A stretch of 64,000 nucleotides of DNA from Mermis nigrescens (GCA_036768485.1 JAVLUZ010000150.1:1626164-1690163), one strand, 5' to 3'. Numbered from the stretch's first letter, positions 21,559-33,283 are shown. The notes: a model not told the origin generated them from the sequence alone. Made by a program: numbers and translations.

Positions 21559-23241
21559 AAGGCCCTGCTATACTTCGCCGCGTGGCGAAGTAGCTGCTAT
21601 ACTTCCAACGCGGTGCCGCGTGGCGCCGCGTGACATGGGTTGTGCTGCTATACTTCCACGCGGCGCCGCGCGGCAGAAAAAAATTTTATTGATGTTGTAA
21701 CTGTAGTAAAACAGCAAAAAAGTAAAACATGTGTAAACTGTATACTGTATTCTGTGTCAAGAAAACAAGTGAAAAGGGCATAGGTCAACGATTGTGCACA
21801 TTAAAAACTGTACTCATTTTCGCTTTCAGCATCATGAAAACAAGTTTTGAAAGGCATAGAGACTAGTGATGTAAAAGATCATCTGGATCTGATCTTTTTA
21901 TCCAGATTCAGATCCAGATCCAGATAATCTGGATCTGGATCTGGTTATTTTCTGATCTGGATCTGTATCTGTTTAGTCAAGATATATCTGGTTAAACAGA
22001 TCAGGAAGTTATTTTTCAGCGATGGTATCCTTTCTGTTTTACGATTTAATGTAGGTAGGTTAGCCTTACATGCACGTGGGGGGGCGTCTGCTGGAGGTTT
22101 TGACCTTTGACCCCCAGTTCCGTGCTACCCCCCTTAGAATGGCCAAAAAGTGCCGCTGACCCCCCATAATTTTTTGGTTTTAGAAAAATTTTTAAAGCTC
22201 TGCAGAAAAGTAACTTAAGTGATAAAAATGTATTAAAGGTTGTTTTTTTCACATAAATGATCATCAGAATTGACCTTTGAGAGACTTTTTGCCTAGAAAT
22301 GGGAAAATTTTGAATTTTTTTGTCATGTTTAGGACGTCGGAACAGATTGAAAGAAACCAATTAAAAAAATATTACCTTCTTCAAAATTAACCAACATTTT
22401 ATTTAAATTTGAATTATTTGTTGATTAAAATTGTTGTTGATGTCTGTGAGACAGAAAGGAACTTTCAAATAGTACGATAAGTATTCATGAGTGATTATAA
22501 TTTTAGCAGCAATGTTTAAAAAAATTGCATTCGCAATTTGGATTAATGTCGTTTTTTGTAAAAAGCAGACTACACTGTCTTTTGGTTGACTAGTCTAAAC
22601 TTGTGAGCTTTTACTTTTTAGACAATTTTTACTGATATCATTTTTATGTAAAAGCTCTAAAATGCAAATTTTCCTCGGCTCTGCCCCAGACCCCTCTGGG
22701 GGCTGTTATATTAGTCCTGCCACCCGAGACCCCCCAATCACATGGGTTTGGGCGTTTTACGTCTTCCTTTTTAGCAATACAAATTGCTGCACAAAAAATA
22801 TTTTTATCTGGATCTGGTTATTTTCTGATCTGGATCTGCCAGAAAATCTGAACCCGATCTTTATCTGGATCTGGGTAAAAATCTGGATCTTTTACATCAC
22901 TAATAGAGACACACATTTTTGCACACAGACATCCTAAAAATCGATTATATATTCAATTTTCACGCTTTCACGTATGCATAAACATCAGTACATCATAAAA
23001 AATGCTAAAATCAAGCTTTCCCTCATAAATAAAAGATAAATATAGGCCGCCGCGTCCCACCGCGTGGCAAAAGTTTGAACAGTGTTCAAACTTCAATTTA
23101 TCTGCCACGCGGCGCCGCGCGGCGCCGCGGGGCGATGTGCTGCTATACTTCCACGCGGCGCCGCGTTTGGAAGTATAGCAGCACATTTTGTCAACGCGGC
23201 GCGCGCGCGGCGCCGCGCGGCGAGAAGTATAGCAGGGCCTT
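21559..23241. mobile_element. GC-rich terminal-inverted-repeat element (AAGGCCCTGCTATACTTC)
   Basis: A perfect 18-bp TIR: AAGGCCCTGCTATACTTC at 21559 and its reverse complement ending at 23241. Both ends carry GCTGCTATACTTCCACGCGG repeats and long alternating CGCGGCGCCGCG palindromes, unlike the AT-rich surroundings. The interior is non-coding and was later split by the element at 21864-22902. No clear target duplication was seen. Confidence 0.8.
21864..22902. mobile_element. hAT-type MITE with ATCTGG repeats, nested, exact 8-bp TSD
   Basis: TAGTGATGTAAAAGATC at the left and its reverse complement at the right are bounded by ATAGAGAC on both sides (21856-21863, 22903-22910), an exact 8-bp duplication. 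Both ends carry arrays of GATCTGGATCTG-type hexamers (about 21880-21980 and 22805-22895). It inserted into the GC-rich element 21559-23241. Confidence 0.92.
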
Positions 23242-24114
23242 AAGAGCTTTCAAATAAGTGATAAGTCGAAAATAATTGAATCATATAAAAATCGACACAA
23301 TTTTTTGTATTAAAAAATTAAGGAGCAATAATAAAATGATTATCTCGAACATTCAGGACCAGTTTGTCGACAAGTAATTCAAATAAAGCCGGAAAAGGCC
23401 AAAGCAATTAGAGGATAAAGACCAGTATAAATTTAAAGCGCAACAACGATACCAGAGCAGTTTTCTCTTCTAATAATAGAAAGTCATCAATATGATTAGA
23501 AAAATGAAAAAAGGATATGGAAGGAAAAAATAAAAAATAAAAGGTAAATAAATGAGGCATACTGTTAGTATAAAAGAAACAAAAAGACGCGAGAAATGGT
23601 ACTCATGTACATAAAATTATATGAGAAACCACGGGTTTTACAAGGCGCAAGAGTCTCAGTGAAAAGAGAAGAAGCAAGCAGGAGTATATACAGAAAAAAC
23701 ACACACAAAACATGAAAAATCATATTAACAGGCGAGGTCATCAAAGAGGAAGTAGGTTGCTTCAGTTTCTTGCCTTTAATCCACTGACTGTCACCACAAC
23801 CTGGCGGCACCAGTCAAGGCGGCTAGACTGCCTCTCATGCGCAACGGACAACAACCAAAAGGAAATGCAAACAAAGACGCGAAAAAATTTAGAAAATTCA
23901 GTAGTCAATGTGCCCATACTCTAGTATTTTCAGGATAATGCTGCACATCACAAAAAACAAAAACTAGACGAACGGGAAAAATTTTTAGAAAATCTCAGTC
24001 AAAATATAAACACTACAAAACCGAATTCAAATTTAATCACTTATTTTTATTTAAAAAATATATAGTTATCTAATACACTATTTCTTCACAGGTTTTGTGA
24101 TCGTCTAAGGACTA
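23242..24114. other. A-rich sequence without recognised genes
   Basis: Purine-rich, short frames only. No TIR pairs were seen. Confidence 0.5.
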
Positions 24115-24408
24115 CTAAACCAGTAAATCTATTTTAGCAAGCTCCTTGTCATATACATCTAAGCGCTTGTATGACTTAACTGCTTCATCTGTCGTTGACT
24201 GGTCACCAAATGCAGTATTTTGACCAGCCGATTTTATGCGTTGCTCTAAATCCTCGGCTACAAGGACCACATTGTGTGGGTGTGAGGTGCTGGCCGGCGT
24301 TTCACTCGTTGCTGCTAAACACTCTTCGCTCAAGTCAACAAAATGATGACCGTGTAAAACTTTTCGCTTTCCTTGTTCCACGGAATTTTTGACCGCCTCG
24401 TCAGACAT
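24115..24408 (-). CDS. 97-residue open frame, possible first exon of BORCS6
   Basis: ATG (context AAAC ATG T) at 24408-24406, TAG at 24117-24115. The sequence is acidic and polar, looks like real protein, and contains VVLVAEDLEQRIKSAG at about residues 47-62. That resembles the short conserved segment preceding the C-terminal domain in BORCS6 proteins (pattern FVA..L..KI..S), and it lies 5.9 kb upstream of the BORCS6 last exon on the same strand. A donor in the required phase 0 exists (GAT|GTATAT, about 24155), but it is weak. Alternatively this is a complete small gene of unknown function. Confidence 0.45.
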   Translation of the reverse strand: MSDEAVKNSVEQGKRKVLHGHHFVDLSEECLAATSETPASTSHPHNVVLVAEDLEQRIKSAGQNTAFGDQSTTDEAVKSYKRLDVYDKELAKIDLLV

Positions 24409-24896
24409 GTTTCGATGAATTCAACGGATTTTGGATTAATTTATATATATAATAATAAAAATGATTTTTAAGTCGTAAGCAATCCGAGTGCAAAACCATT
24501 TCATTACCGAGCTGAATCTATTGATCATCAATCAAATAATAATTATCATATAGAAATATTTTATGCTGTGAAGCATTAAACATACTATCAAAGAAAAATA
24601 GGTACTCCGATGGAACAAAAAAGGATGGAAATACCTGGAATAGCGAGTTATTAAAGACATGAAAGGCGGGGACTAGGAAAACGTCACCTAAGCGCGCAAA
24701 AAATCATAAGAATCTGCTAAAAATCAGACTTTTCCAAACTTACACAAAATCGAAGTATATTCTGGGGCATAAAGAAGGTAGTTGTGGTTTTAGTTTGAGA
24801 AGTAAATAACAACAGTTCATTCTTCACAAGAAATCAATAAAAACAGAAATCATGTTATTTTCAAAGCACAATTGAACGCAAGCAGACTTGCATGTG

Positions 24897-25614
24897 GGAG
24901 ATGAGCAGGGTTGGGGGGCTGAACCCCTAGAATGAAAAATTGGAAATTTTTTGGGAAAAATGAGGCAAAACTGAAGGACAAAAATGGATGAGAATGAATT
25001 TTCTTTAAGTGTCTGAAATTGACCAGAAACTGTGCAATAATCTAGTTTTGACGCTATTTTAGCGCTTATACCTCTTTTTGAGGTCATTTTAGCCCAAAAA
25101 AGCTCAATTCTTGACACCAGAGCAGTGTTTTTTTGTATTCAGCAATGATTTGTTCCCGATGTACAAAGACTTTTGGGGACCGCCTTTGTACATGTACAAA
25201 GATTTTTGGGAAGACAAAAGCTGCAAGAAAGGTTTGAAATTCACAAAAATTTTCGGCCCTTCAAGCCGAAATGAGTTACTGTGTATTCTATATATCTTTA
25301 TAATGTCAGAAATTGCATTTTGAAAGGAAAAATGAACAATTTTTTGGCGCTTCGCGCCGTTTTGAGACGATTATTATTGATTTTTGCCCTCAGAAACCCA
25401 GAAATTAGCTAAAATACACTACCAAAGGTCGAACAAATCTGTTTTTGCCACACTAAAATCGCAACTGTACCATATTATAGTACCCAAAAATTTGTGCGTA
25501 CAAAATGAACAAGACTTTTAGGGACCATCTTTGTATATATATATACATGTACAAGCGGACCTTGTACAAAAAAACACTATTCCCCAGTCCAGCCGACCCC
25601 CGGATCGGCCATGC
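24897..25614. mobile_element. Non-autonomous element, GGCCATGCTG-ended family, nested
   Basis: Shares with 17600-17830 and 59900-60104 the words AAAGTGC, TGAC..GAAA.TGT.CAATAA, GCTATTTTAGCGCT, AGCTCAATT.TTGACCC and a right end (G)CCATGCTG. The left boundary is approximate. Confidence 0.6.
25123..25579. mobile_element. hAT-type MITE, CAGTGTTTTTTTGTAC family
   Basis: Ends CAGTGTTTTTTTGTA and TACAAAAAAACACTA. The subterminal regions repeat TGTACATGTACAAAGA and CTTTTGGGGACC words. Same family as 31707-32149 and 46810-47262, which have better target duplications; here the flanks match poorly. Confidence 0.7.
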
Positions 25615-26257
25615 TGTTAAGCTATGAACGCAAGTCCGAGTGACTGCTAGCAATGGTTTAGAAGTGCGGCAAGGCACCAAACACGCACAAACAGGTTAGT
25701 ACCAAAAAAGAATTTACATGGTGCAAGAATAGTGAGCGAGATAATCGCGCAAAGAAATGCAATAGTGCACAATGATCGATCGGAAATTTTGACAGCTCAT
25801 ACTATATGGAGAATGCCGAAATCAGGAGAAAATGTAGCTACATCATCTCATCACGCTAGCATAACATATGTAACTGTAGAGCCATAATAAACAGCATGAT
25901 GCGAATGTCATAATTAATCTGTTGATCCTTTTAAGTAAATATTGATTTCATGTTGTCATGAAAATGCCTTACTGATATCCAACTAAATCGACTATTTAGC
26001 ACAGGTCAAAGCTTCCTTCTAAGCTCTTTACTAAACCAAACCAGTGAGAAATGTTTCGAGAGGTCACCTTTTTTCAGAGGCCGCGAAATATACTTCGATT
26101 TTTGTGTTTGTTAGAGAAAGTCTGATTTTTAGCAGATTCTTACGATTTTTTGCGCGCTTAGGCGACTTTCTCCTAGTGCCCTCCTTTCATGTCTTTAATA
26201 AGCCGCTATTCCAAGTCTATTCGTCTTTTTTGTTCCATCGGAGTATTTTTCTTTGCT

Positions 26258-27900
26258 AGTACACTACCTTTCATTAGCAAGATTTGTGTAAATCAATCAG
26301 TAAAGTCAAATGGCAAAGTACGAAGATAATGACTGCAGTACAAGAACGTGAAAAACAAGATTGGTCTGAACATCAGCATTTTCTTTTTAAAACAAGTCAA
26401 GCTTATTTAATTTAGGCAGACAGAATATTTTCAGTGTAAACTTTGCGCAACTACAGTGCCTAAAGAACAATTAGATTCAAACCCGTGATTCTGACGTTGC
26501 ACAGAACATTTCGAAAAAATAAACCTTCTGCAACGTTGAACTAAAATTAATTTTCAGTGTAAACTTCACACAACTACAAGGTGTGAAGAAGTCTTACCAT
26601 TAGATTTGTAATGCTGACGTTACGGAGAACATTTTGAAAAAAAATCATATTTTACAAACGCTCAAGAACTTAGGTTAGTTTTCAGTTTAAACTTTACACA
26701 ACTACTGGGTGTAAAGAAACGATACAGTCAGGTTCGTAATTTTGACGCTACGAAGAATATTCTGCAAAATATTCAACGTTATGCAATGCTCTGGAAGTAG
26801 AATAAGTTTTTGGTGTTAACTTTACACTATACCATAACTGATTAGTATAAATTTTATGCAACTACTAAGTGTTAATAAAACTAATCGTCAAATTCGTAAT
26901 CCTGACGTATAAGAAAACATTTTGAAAAAATTCACGTTTCGCTATGCGCTGGTAGTAAAACAAAATCTTAGGGTAAACTTTACACCATAGTGTAAACCTA
27001 ACATAATTATTGGATCTTGAGAAAGTTAACAGCCAGATTCATAATGCTGACGTTACCGAGAACATTTTGAAAAAATTCACGTTTTGCAATGCCCTGGAAG
27101 TAAATGACTTTTAGTGTAAACTTTACACCTCTACAATGTTCAAAACTTAGTGTAATTAATCGTGCCTATGCACATGTGTTATTTTCGATGCTTAGTACAT
27201 TTTTACCATTATAATAGTGCCCCAACTCACATCCAGAGAAGTTGACAGGAAAAATCCGATGAAACCGACTTTTTTCAACCTAAAGTTGCAACTTTACACC
27301 CCAAAAATAACTCAGTGTTGAGTGGATTAAAAGGCAACTAAGTGCAATGTGTAAGCAACCATTGACATGCATATCATTTTTTAAAATCCGATTTATAATG
27401 AGAGTAGATGACAGACAGAAAAGGGTTACCCCTGACATTAAACTTTACACCACTATAACTAGCTCTGTATTTAGTTTAAAGAAAGACATTGAAGTGCGAT
27501 GTATAACTCTTGAGACCTACTTTATTTTTAGAATACTTTGTGCGTCCCAATTTATAACCGGAGCGGTCGACAAGCTGAAAGAAGGTAAAAACGAGTTTTT
27601 TCCGTCCACCAACAGTGTAAACTTTAAACTACCAGAACTAGCTTCGTATTGACTTTAAACAAATCAGGTCAAGTTGATCGTGTAGCCCTATAAGCTTAAT
27701 ACTTCTTAAGTAGAATGTTTCTGAAGGACTCTTAACCGGAAAAGTTAACAGACAGAAAAAGCTGGAAAATGCCATCGAAACGTGTATTTGCTACCCGATT
27801 TTTACGCTTTACACCGCCACTCTACGAATGAATCCCATTTAAAAAATTCGGTTATGAGACTATTCAATTGCCTACATTTGAAAAAACCGGACTGAACAGA
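26258..27900 (-). repeat. Inverted partial copy of the large GTGTAAAGTTTACAC-rich repeat (copy C)
   Basis: Reads as the reverse complement of the 13.0-15.6 kb part of copy A and sits against long-TIR MITE copy b, as in copies A and B. About 26430-27130 holds six diverged units of roughly 125-145 bp, each with a TGTAAACTTTACAC core followed by an ACAACTAC...GATTCGTAAT.CTGACGTTACG segment. No coding sequence. Confidence 0.78.
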
Positions 27901-28100
27901 TAGCAAAACTGAGTTAGGTGATGGTGAAATATACCTTTGAGCAATCATATAGCTAAGCCCGCTCAAAAACAGCACCTTTTCTGCAAACTTTTTTTTGTAA
28001 AATCACGAATTCGGAGGGAGCCAAGATCAGACACACTAGCCCGGTATTATTGTAGTATGTCGCCCCATTCTGAAAAAAGCGCGATTGCAGTAGTAGTATG

Positions 28101-28731
28101 CAGTGGCGGATCTAGGATTTTCTTAGGGGGGGCGGTACCCAAACTTTTTCAAAAACCGCCAAAAATAGGTCAAAAAATCGCTCTTAACGCGCAAAATAGC
28201 GTTTTTTACGCTTTTTATACGGTCTACTTTCATCTAGAATCACTTTTGACGCGATATTTTTCCACGAAAATTTGAAATTTTCGACAATTCTGTGCGGAAA
28301 AATCATTAAATTTCTATGACTTTAGCTAAAATCCGGCTCGAAGCGCCGAAAAATTTGCGAAATTTCGACTAAAAGACATTTAGAAGCTTGATTTACCGCG
28401 CGATTTTCTGTATTTATAGCATCTGACGTCGAACTTTAGAAATTTAATCAAAAGTCTTGCTCAAAAATAGAAGAAATCATGCTAAAATATCCATTTATGC
28501 CCTTCAAATTGTTTTAAAAGCTATTTTATGAGCGAAAAATGGCTTGCAGACTGCAAATAAAGTAGATAAATGTCGTTAATAAGTCTAAACAGGCGCGAAG
28601 CGCCGGAAAATTTTGAGAAATTATGATCATTGACGGTCAAAAATCATCGCAAATTACATGCCCCTTCTCTATCTCGCCAAATGCTTTTGGCCGATGGGAG
28701 AGGGGCGGCCGCCCCCTTAAATCCGCCCATG
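28101..28731. mobile_element. hAT-type MITE, CAGKGGCGGAT family (631 bp), nested in Merlin TIR
   Basis: Ends CAGTGGCGGATCTAGG and TTAAATCCGCCCATG. GTAGTATG is found exactly on both sides (28093-28100, 28732-28739). Two GGCGCGAAGCGCC-type palindromes lie inside. Confidence 0.93.
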
Positions 28732-28996
28732 GTAGTATGTCGCCACTTTTGGAAAAATGTGCCACCACAGTAGTAATATGTCGCCACTTATGAAACCATG
28801 TTTTTGTAATGCAGTGTACTATGTTTTGTGTCGCAATAGAACGTATCTATTTTGTTTCTTTGTTCTCTGGCGGTGTTGTTGTTTATTCTCAATCAAGAAC
28901 AAAAGAAGAAAGAACAACAAATGAAGAAAAAGCCGTTTCTGGTATAAATATGAGCTAAAAAACACTAAATCAATTAATGCATAAAGCCGGCTCAAC

Positions 28997-29983
28997 ATGG
29001 CTTTTGATCGGAATTTAGTACGAGTTTTGTCAGCTAACTGCGACCGAAGAACTGGCCGTATGTTACGCTAAAGAACGTGGCCTCCTTTTGCCTGATCAGA
29101 ATCTCCAGCAACAGCAGCAGCGACAACAACATCAATGATTTCTTGGAACATACAACTACACAGGCATTGATCCAGCTGCAACCGAAACCATAGACCATCT
29201 TGGAACAACGTACAATGGTTTTAGGTGCTCCAAGTGCAAAAAATTTCTATGCGATCATCAATGACGAGATTAAAGGTGGCGGCAGAATCAGCCAAGGACA
29301 TATTTGCCAGTGTCTCAGCTGATGCGAAATCCCACACAAAGTTGCCAGTGCGAACTTCAATGGCTATAACGTATTGCTGCTCAGAGGACATGTTGTTGTG
29401 TCAAACCAAACAATTGCTGGTGAACATCGTGGCTCAAAGTGGAACACTGGTCGAATGGCTCTACTATTTGCGAGAAGTTTGTCAAAGAGCATTCAATAGA
29501 CACAACAAATGGGCCACATCATGCAAATTGACGAGTTTAATGCGTGGACGCCGGAAGCACAATCGTGGACGTCTTCTGTGAGGGAATGTTGCATCACCGG
29601 CTCGTCAGAATTATGGAAATAGAGTCGTTGGACCATGGATTTTCAGCATGGTTTGGAAATGTCCAGACGGGTCCCTGAAAATTCGCATGGTTCATGATCT
29701 TCGACGTAATGAGCTGATGCTGCGAGCAGTCATTTAATGGTCTGACTTCAACTACGTGCATGGGACTGTCAACCATCAAGAAAATTTTGTTATCACCGGT
29801 GTCAATACACAGCGGATCGAATCAAACTGGGGCCACGTAAAGACAGCTTTTGCGGAAAATGCGTGGAACATCATTGACCTTGCTACCCGGACATTTGGCT
29901 GAATATTGGTGGAAAAAAGTTCATCCGGAAACGCCTTTCAATGACTTCATTGAAGGAATCGTTCAACAGTTTCCTATTTTGTG
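28997..29983 (+). pseudogene. Merlin transposase remnant (DDE, ISXO2/IS1016-like)
   Basis: Cut-and-paste transposase of the Merlin superfamily. Translation across frames starts MAFDRNLVRVLSANCD and ends IVQQFPIL before TGA (29981-29983). Recognisable segments are QIDEF with the first Asp (29530-29532), GRRKHNRGR, GPWIFSMV, WSDFNYVHGTVNHQENFV with the second Asp (29744-29746), and TQRIESNWGHVK with the Glu (29819-29821). The last segment fits the H.TVNHS..FV...G.HT..IE..W...K pattern of the family. Breaks: early stops near 29070, a frame change between the first Asp and GRRKH, TGA/TAA at about 29579 and 29736, and a frame change near 29880. The element is dead, but the catalytic triad is still readable. 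Confidence 0.88.
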
Positions 29984-30775
29984 ATTTATCGTAAATTTCA
30001 TATTGTACATGTGACTTGCAGCACGCTTGTAAAACAAAAATAAAAAAATTAAAACAACAATCATAAAAAACATATAAAATAGATAAGCTCTACTGCGACA
30101 CAAAACATAGTATAGGACTGCATTACAAAAACATGATTTCATAAGTGGCGACATACGACTACAGCGGTGGCGCATTTTTCCAAAAGTGGCGACGTACTAC
30201 TACTGCGGTGGCGCATTTTTTAGAAGGCGGCGATATATTACAATAATACCCACTAGCCCCGACTCCGACCCAGATCATTTTCACCTCGGTCATAAATGAG
30301 GCCCTAATTGATCAATACTCGTATCCAACCTTCGGCGAGCATCAACATGGTATTTTGATACCGTTGATTCAATAGATAAAAATGTAATCCTTTAAAATGT
30401 GTAAGAAAATTGGTAACTGTTAATGTTCCGTGTTGCAGAGGCTTCTTTAAATCCAATTCTGTTATTAGCTAATCCCCAAGTCCTAAACAAAAAAACCTAA
30501 ATACATAAGGTACCCTTTTTGACAATATTTTCGGTCGGAAAAAATTATTAGCACTTTAAAATCCAAAATAAGGTACCCGTCCTATTACGTGCGTGCAAAA
30601 GGCACAAGCTATTATAAAAATTGTTGCCAGAACCGAACTAAATTCCGGAGAATAGGCTAACGCGCAAGACTAGCAAATTTTTTGTTGCAACAGCCTCAAA
30701 ATTCTAAATTCGGATTAGCCAAATTACGACGTGTAAGATCGAAAGGCACGTAAAACGCAGCCTACATATTTCTAA

Positions 30776-30931
30776 CAGGCACATAGCTCTGGGGAGGGGG
30801 TCCAGACCACCCAAAAATTCGAGAAAAAAGACTTTGAAGACGTTATTTTGCACTATTTTTGGCCATTTCGAATTTAGTCCTCCCAAAATTGGTTTTGGTC
30901 CCCCAAAATAGGACGGCCAGCTATGTGCCTG
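30776..30931. mobile_element. MITE, CAGGCACRTAGCT family (156 bp)
   Basis: Ends CAGGCACATAGCT and AGCTATGTGCCTG, a perfect 13-bp TIR. Flanks ATTTCTAA and ACTTCTAA agree at 7 of 8. Confidence 0.9.
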
Positions 30932-31462
30932 ACTTCTAAGCTACCGTATTATTACTACGTTTCGGCAACGTAAGAAACTCATTTTTGATCGAGAATTTTA
31001 TGCCTCTTGAAATGATTTCCACTAGGGATGTTCCGGTTCCAGGTTTTTCAAAAAAATCGGTTCCGGTTCTTGGAAAACAAGAATTTCGGTTCCGGTTCTT
31101 GCTTAAGTTGGAACCGTCGGTTCCGGTTCCGGTTCTTCAACTAGAGAACCGTCGGTTCCGGTTCTCGGTTCCTGTGTTAAAGTATGTACGCTCTTGATAG
31201 CTTGACTTCACCGGAACATGTGAAGATGTAATCGAAAGATAAATTATTCAGGAAGTCGTTTCTATCTGGCAACTGCACGTTCAAATAAGTTTTACGTCTA
31301 GTTGACAAGTTACTTATAAATCACTGATCTATGTGTTTCTTAATTGGAGACTTGTACGAAATCGAAATGCTTAATTCATGACGAAGATCTGCTGCAATAG
31401 TGAAAAGAGAAGTCGAAGAATTTGCCGATTCTCGAGTTTATAGCTAAGCAGTATCTTGCAGC

Positions 31463-32519
31463 CAGTGGCGGATCTAGGATTTTCCTAAGGGGGCAGTATC
31501 CCAACTTTTCCAAAAACAGTCGAAAACAGGTCAAAAAATTTGCTCTTAACGCGCGAAACGGCGTTTTTTTTCGTCGTTTTACAATGTATACTTTTACATT
31601 ATATCACCTTTGACGCAATGATTTTTCTTAAAATTTTAAAATTTTCGACAATTTTGTGCTAAAAATCACTAAAATTCTTTGACTTTATCAGAATTCTGGC
31701 GCGAAGCAGTTTTTTTGTACAAGGTCCGTTTGACATGTACAAGGATGATCCCAAAAGTCTTTGTACATTGTGTACACACAAAGTTTTGGGTACTATAATA
31801 TGATACAGTAGCGATTTTAGTGTGGTAAAACAGAGTTGTTCGACTTTTGGTAGTGTATTTCAGCTAATTTATGGGTCTCTAAGGGCAAAAATCACTAAGA
31901 ATCGTCTTAAAACGGCACGAATCGCCTATAAATTTGACATTTTTTTTCGAAATGCAGTTTCTGCCAATATAAAGATAAATAGAGCACACTGTTAGTCATT
32001 TCGACGCGAATCGCCGTAAATTTCTGCGAATTTTAAACCTTTTTAGTAATTTTTGTCTCTCCAAAAATCTTCGTACATGTATAAAGACGGTCCCGAAAAG
32101 TCTTTGCACATCGGGAAAAATCTTTGCCGAAGAAGACAAGAAAACCGTGGCGCGAAGCGCCGAAAATTTTGTGAGATTAAGACGGATAGAGGTCAAGAAG
32201 CATAATTTACAGCTTGATCTAATGTATTTATAGCATTTGATGCGAAACATCGAAATTTTTAATTGAAAATAGAAGAAAACTATGCAAAAATAGCTGTTTC
32301 TGCTGCTAAAATTGTTTTGAAACCAACATGAACAGAAAATGGCTTCCAGGTGGCCAAGAAAGTAAATAAATGTCAATAGGTATATCATCCGGCGCGTAGC
32401 GCCGAAAAAATTGAGACATTGAGGGCCAAACAATAATTGCAAATCGTATATCCATTCTTTATCTCGCCAAATATTATTGGCAAATGGGGGGCGGACCCCG
32501 CCCCTTAGATTCGCCTCTG
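31463..32519. mobile_element. hAT-type MITE, CAGKGGCGGAT family, middle of the nest
   Basis: Ends CAGTGGCGGATCTAGG and AGATTCGCCTCTG. Exact 8-bp duplication CTTGCAGC (31455-31462, 32520-32527). Itself split by 31707-32149. Confidence 0.93.
31707..32149. mobile_element. hAT-type MITE, CAGTGTTTTTTTGTAC family, innermost
   Basis: Ends CAGTTTTTTTGTACAAGG and CAAGAAAACCGTG. Exact 8-bp duplication GCGCGAAG (31699-31706, 32150-32157), so it landed inside a GGCGCGAAGCGCC palindrome of the host element. Confidence 0.9.
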
Positions 32520-32998
32520 CTTGCAGCGCCAGCTACAAGCGTTCCATCGGAACAGCTGTTCATTTGTTGCACCGGAATCATTTACGACCCTCTCAGAAAC
32601 AGGCTACATGGCGGAAAAGCAGAACGACTGTTATTTTTAAAATATAATTTACCCGAAACAATACTAAGTTTTAGTCTGTAAACTTTTGGGTAATAATAGG
32701 TTGGATTGCTGCTTCATGTCTTCACTAAATTTTATGAAGTTCGATTCTTAACTCTAATTTTAAAAAACCGATCCCTAACCGACTCCAAACAAGATCGGCT
32801 CCGGTTCTTAGAAAATCAAAAAATCGGTTCCGGTTAACCGGCACATCCCTAATTTCCACGCGAGCCCCCACAAAAATTGCGCATTTCCTCTTGTAAATCA
32901 AAAATTAAAATACCGACACGCAATCCCAAATCAGGAGAATGTCAATTAATTCGAAAAAAAGTTTTATTATGAAAAAAACTCAATTGAAGGATAAGAAA

Positions 32999-33201
32999 CA
33001 TAGGTGGGCAGCACCGAAATTCTGGCGGGGGTGCAAGATTTGTCAAAGGTCAAAAAATAGAGGATAGCGAAAAAAACACATTTTTTCTAGGTTTCTCATC
33101 GAGCACTATCCATTAGCATAAAAAAATTGAGAAAAAACAAAAACAATTTCCGAAAATTAAATTCCGGAGGTGCATAATGCATATCCTCACACCCACGCGT
33201 G
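32999..33201. mobile_element. MITE, CATAGGTGGGC family
   Basis: Ends CATAGGTGGGCAGCACC and CACACCCACGCGTG; exact 8-bp duplication ATAAGAAA (32991-32998, 33202-33209). Confidence 0.92.
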
Positions 33202-33283
33202 ATAAGAAACACCTACCGTGAGCTTGCGAAACGTAGAGAAACGTACCTACCTACATATCATCCATTCTTCGGCCGCTTTTCGA

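Larger units (their letters stand above)
24586..26257. mobile_element. Long-TIR MITE, copy b, carrying nested insertions
   Basis: Ends TATCAAAGAAAAATAGG and GTATTTTTCTTTGCTA, with TIRs of about 190 bp as in 15611-16336, but about 950 bp longer because another element (about 24897-25614) sits inside. That element is itself split by a third insertion (25123-25579). Confidence 0.8.
28043..30250 (+). mobile_element. Merlin-superfamily DNA transposon with exact 9-bp TSD
   Basis: CACTAGCCC lies immediately outside both ends (28034-28042, 30251-30259). The ends GGTATTATTGTA and TACAATAATACC open TIRs of about 190 bp. The TIRs contain three approximate 48-bp repeats of a GTAGTATGTCGCCACTTTTG motif. 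The interior encodes a decayed IS1016/ISXO2-type transposase. A hAT MITE is inserted in the left TIR (28101-28731). Confidence 0.93.
31023..32851. mobile_element. hAT-type MITE with GGTTCC repeats, outermost of a three-level nest
   Basis: Ends TAGGGATGTTCCGGTTCC and GGCACATCCCTA. ATTTCCAC occurs exactly on both sides (31015-31022, 32852-32859). Subterminal arrays of CGGTTCCGGTTC. Split by the element 31463-32519. Confidence 0.92.
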
